DNA of 64,000 bases from SW4 sp042466115 (GTDB lineage: Bacteria > Pseudomonadota > Alphaproteobacteria > Rhodobacterales > Rhodobacteraceae), in contig NZ_JAXHBQ010000001.1 in assembly GCF_042466115.1 (NCBI RefSeq), positions 1,116,001-1,180,000 of the forward strand, read 5' to 3'. The notes beneath the pieces were generated by a model, which did no database searches, was not told where the DNA came from, and saw nothing but the letters and a program-made list of their open reading frames with translations. This document shows, piece after piece, positions 61,937 to 64,000 of the stretch. The number at the start of each line of letters is the position of its first letter. Positions within the stretch are counted from its first letter, which is position 1. The translations under genes were made by a program, and so were the position numbers.

Positions 61937-64000
61937 CTTTTCCCTCGCTTGCCTGTTGCAGGCTTAACCATACACGATGCGGGGTAAAGGGCATCTCAAC
62001 GCCCCTGACACCGCTGTCCCACAGGGCATCCTGCACCGCGTTGGCCACCGCGGCAAGCGCGCCAACAGTGCCCGCCTCGCCGCAGCCCTTCATGCCCATC
62101 GGGTTATAAAGGCTGGGGGTGGGTAGATTCTCAAAGCTGATCATCGGCAGGTCATCGGCGCGCGGCATCGCGTAATCCATGAAACTGGCCGACAAAAGCT
62201 GCCCTGTTTCGTCATGGACAACCTGTTCCGTGATCGCCTGCCCGATCCCTTGGGCAACACCGCCGTGCACCTGCCCTGCGACCAGCATCGGGTTGATAAG
62301 ATTGCCAAAATCGTCAACCACAGTATATCGCGCGACCGTCACGACACCCGTTTCGCGGTCAATTTCAACTTCGGCCACATGCGCGCCATTGGGAAACGAT
62401 CGCTGCTCCAGCGTGATTGTCGCGCTTTGGTTCAGCAGATCGCCGCGCCCTGCGTCCCGCGCCATCTGCGCCACCTCAAGCATGGTTGGCGCAAGGTTCG
62501 ATCCTGCGATACGGAACTGTGCATCATCAAAGGTAATGTCAGCGGTATCAACCCCTTCGACGGCGGCCAGAAACGCCGCAAAACTGGTCGTTATCTTGTC
62601 CACCACGGCCAAAGTCGCCGTGTTTTGCACGGTCACCGACCGTGACCCGCCCGTGCCACCGCCCGTTGCGATCAGGTCACTATCGCCTTGCACCACGGTG
62701 ATCCGGTCGGCTGGAATGCCCGTCTGGTCAGACAGAAACCGGGCAAAGACCGTTTCATGCCCCTGCCCGTTCGACTGCGTGCCGACAAAAATCGACGCAG
62801 TGCCATCAGCGTTGAACACCACATTCGCGGTTTCGGTCGGCGCGCCAAGGATGCTTTCGATATAGTAACACAAGCCCTGCCCGCGCAGTTTGCCCGCCTT
62901 TGCAGATGCGTCACGCCGCGCGGCAAACCCCGCGCGATCGGCATTTTCGCCAACGCGGTCCAGAACGGCGGCGAAATCGCCCACGTCATAGGGTTGCCCC
63001 GTGGCCGAGGTATAGGGAAACTGGTCGGGGCGGATGAAGTTGCGCCGCCGCAACTCCCACGGATCAATGCCAAGGCTGCGCGCCGCGTGATCCATCACCC
63101 GTTCCAGCACGAAAATCGCCTCGGGGCGCCCCGCGCCGCGATAGGCATCGACCTGCGTGGTATTGGTGTAAACGCCCTTGGTGTTCATCCAGACGGTCTG
63201 CATGTCATAGACGCCGGGCAGCACCTTTGAAAACAGTTCCGACTGGATCGGCTGCGCATACTGGCTGTTGTATGCGCCCATATTGGCAATGGTTTCAACG
63301 CGGTAGGACAGTATGTGATGATCCGCGTCCAGCGCCAGCGTGGCTGTCGACACCAGATCGCGGCCCGCATTATCGCTTTGCATGCCTTCGCTGCGGTCCG
63401 ACATCCATTTAACGGGACGGCCCAGCGCGCGGGCGGCATGGGCCACCAAGGTCGTTTCAGGATAGGCCATCGCCTTCATGCCAAAGCCGCCACCCACATC
63501 GGGATTCGTGACGCGAATGTCGGCAGCGTCCAAGTTGAGGTGATACACCAGATCGGATTTCACCGCCCAGACACCCTGCCCGTTGACGGCCACATGCAGG
63601 CGGTTCCCGTCCGGTTCGGCGTAGCAGCCGCGCGGTTCCATCGCATTGCAGATGATGCGGTTGTCAGCCACCTCAAGGGTGACAAAATGCGCCGCGCCAG
63701 CCTCGGCCTTTGCTACGGCGTCGCGGTCTCCCAGCCCGAAATCAAAGGCCAGATTGTCGCGCACCTCGTCGTGAATTTGCGCGCCACCCACCATGGGCGT
63801 CACCTGCACAGGCAGATCGTCGATATTAAGGCCAATCAATTCGGCCCCATCGCGCGCCTGCGCCAAAGTGTCGGCAACAATAAAGGCAACGGGTTCCCCG
63901 ACAAAACGCACCACACCGCGCGCCAACAACGGGCGTTCGGGGTCCGCACCCTTGGTCCCGTCGATATTGCGCACGGTGGTGCTTTTCATGCCGACGCGCA
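61923..64000 (-). CDS. Xanthine dehydrogenase family molybdenum-binding subunit, CoxL-like (N-terminus beyond window)
   Basis: About 692 residues are visible, reading in from the right edge; the in-frame ATG near 63989 is internal because coding sequence (RVG) continues upstream. It is a CO-dehydrogenase large-chain-type subunit: PDVGGGFGMKAMAYPE, active-site loop AYRGAGRPEAIFVLE, GQGHETVFARFLSDQ, GTGGSRSV and GMKGCGEAGTVGALAAV. The loop AYRGAGR is that of form II enzymes, not the CO-specific AYRCSFR, so true CO oxidation is unlikely. Partner medium and small subunits are not in the window. Confidence 0.9.
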   Translation of the reverse strand, partial: RVGMKSTTVRNIDGTKGADPERPLLARGVVRFVGEPVAFIVADTLAQARDGAELIGLNIDDLPVQVTPMVGGAQIHDEVRDNLAFDFGLGDRDAVAKAEAGAAHFVTLEVADNRIICNAMEPRGCYAEPDGNRLHVAVNGQGVWAVKSDLVYHLNLDAADIRVTNPDVGGGFGMKAMAYPETTLVAHAARALGRPVKWMSDRSEGMQSDNAGRDLVSTATLALDADHHILSYRVETIANMGAYNSQYAQPIQSELFSKVLPGVYDMQTVWMNTKGVYTNTTQVDAYRGAGRPEAIFVLERVMDHAARSLGIDPWELRRRNFIRPDQFPYTSATGQPYDVGDFAAVLDRVGENADRAGFAARRDASAKAGKLRGQGLCYYIESILGAPTETANVVFNADGTASIFVGTQSNGQGHETVFARFLSDQTGIPADRITVVQGDSDLIATGGGTGGSRSVTVQNTATLAVVDKITTSFAAFLAAVEGVDTADITFDDAQFRIAGSNLAPTMLEVAQMARDAGRGDLLNQSATITLEQRSFPNGAHVAEVEIDRETGVVTVARYTVVDDFGNLINPMLVAGQVHGGVAQGIGQAITEQVVHDETGQLLSASFMDYAMPRADDLPMISFENLPTPSLYNPMGMKGCGEAGTVGALAAVANAVQDALWDSGVRGVEMPFTPHRVWLSLQQASEGKGAAA

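Noticed and set aside
61923..64000. Form I aerobic CO dehydrogenase CoxL
   Set aside because: The active-site loop reads AYRGAGR, not AYRCSFR, so it is a form II or other hydroxylase.
1..64000. Mobile elements, prophage or genomic island borders
   Set aside because: No transposase, integrase, long direct repeat or tRNA-flanking duplication was seen. The one tRNA gene (49735-49820) has no partial copy nearby.

Overview
The window is chromosomal DNA from an alphaproteobacterium of the order Rhodobacterales, most probably the Roseobacter group. The evidence is high-GC coding DNA, dense gene packing with 1-4 nt overlaps, an alphaproteobacterial-type RNase P RNA, DUF1127, DUF3572 and DUF983 genes, a PutA without a DNA-binding domain next to a divergent Lrp-type regulator, and carnitine, quaternary-amine and CO-dehydrogenase-like genes typical of marine heterotrophs. 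I see no insertion sequence, prophage, integrase or CRISPR array.

Layout. 1-8.4 kb: partial LysR regulator, DUF1127, BI-1 membrane protein, a dikinase with glucan-water-dikinase-like domain order, MAPEG protein, rpmG and PEP synthase (ppsA). 8.4-15 kb: housekeeping genes (rnpB, AmpD-like amidase, an Excalibur lipoprotein, gatA-gatC, UPF0173 hydrolase, tadA, a methyltransferase, rluB). 15-22 kb: the most unusual block, TerC, a 25-residue membrane peptide, XpaC, TelA, a DUF2927 lipoprotein and an SPFH-GYF protein. It closes with a strong terminator and is followed by a cytochrome b561 and a zinc-ribbon membrane protein. It resembles a combination of the Ter/toxic-anion and YdjFGHI-type membrane-stress systems known mainly from Firmicutes. 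22-26.5 kb: a sugar kinase, dtd and a complete zinc-uptake locus (znuBC-zur divergent from znuA) with a candidate Zur box. 26.4-36 kb: an MttB-family methyltransferase, HAD phosphatase, PleD-like diguanylate cyclase, an EF-hand/ECF-sigma/anti-sigma/metal-resistance module, DUF983-NUDIX, an EamA exporter and a fatty-acid desaturase. 36-44.6 kb: a carnitine catabolic operon (3-dehydrocarnitine cleavage enzyme, three coupled lipoproteins, a carnitine dehydrogenase-thioesterase fusion, an SDR) with an XRE regulator, then an aldo/keto reductase, an MFS transporter and a second SDR. 44.6-50.5 kb: an RTX-type secreted protein, metG, an FNT-family channel, a lytic transglycosylase, tRNA-Leu(UAA) and a TPR protein. 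50.4-64 kb: putR/putA, RidA, rhomboid protease, GFA enzyme, an inositol-monophosphatase-like protein that has lost key catalytic residues, a GGDEF-EAL protein, metR/metF with a perfect inverted repeat between them, a DUF2235 hydrolase and a partial CoxL-like molybdenum hydroxylase running off the right edge.

How genes work together. Carnitine can be oxidised by the fusion protein, cleaved with acetyl-CoA by the BKACE enzyme and released as glycine betaine by the thioesterase domain. An MttB-type protein elsewhere in the window belongs to a family that can act on such quaternary amines. Zinc uptake, proline oxidation and methyltetrahydrofolate synthesis each sit beside their probable regulator. 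Half of the convergent gene pairs overlap by exactly four bases at their stop codons (CTAG, TTAG or CTAA), leaving no room for terminators.

No gene-free stretch exceeds 300 bases. The longest, 48636-48899, shows nothing I can support except the promoter-side flanks of its two divergent genes.
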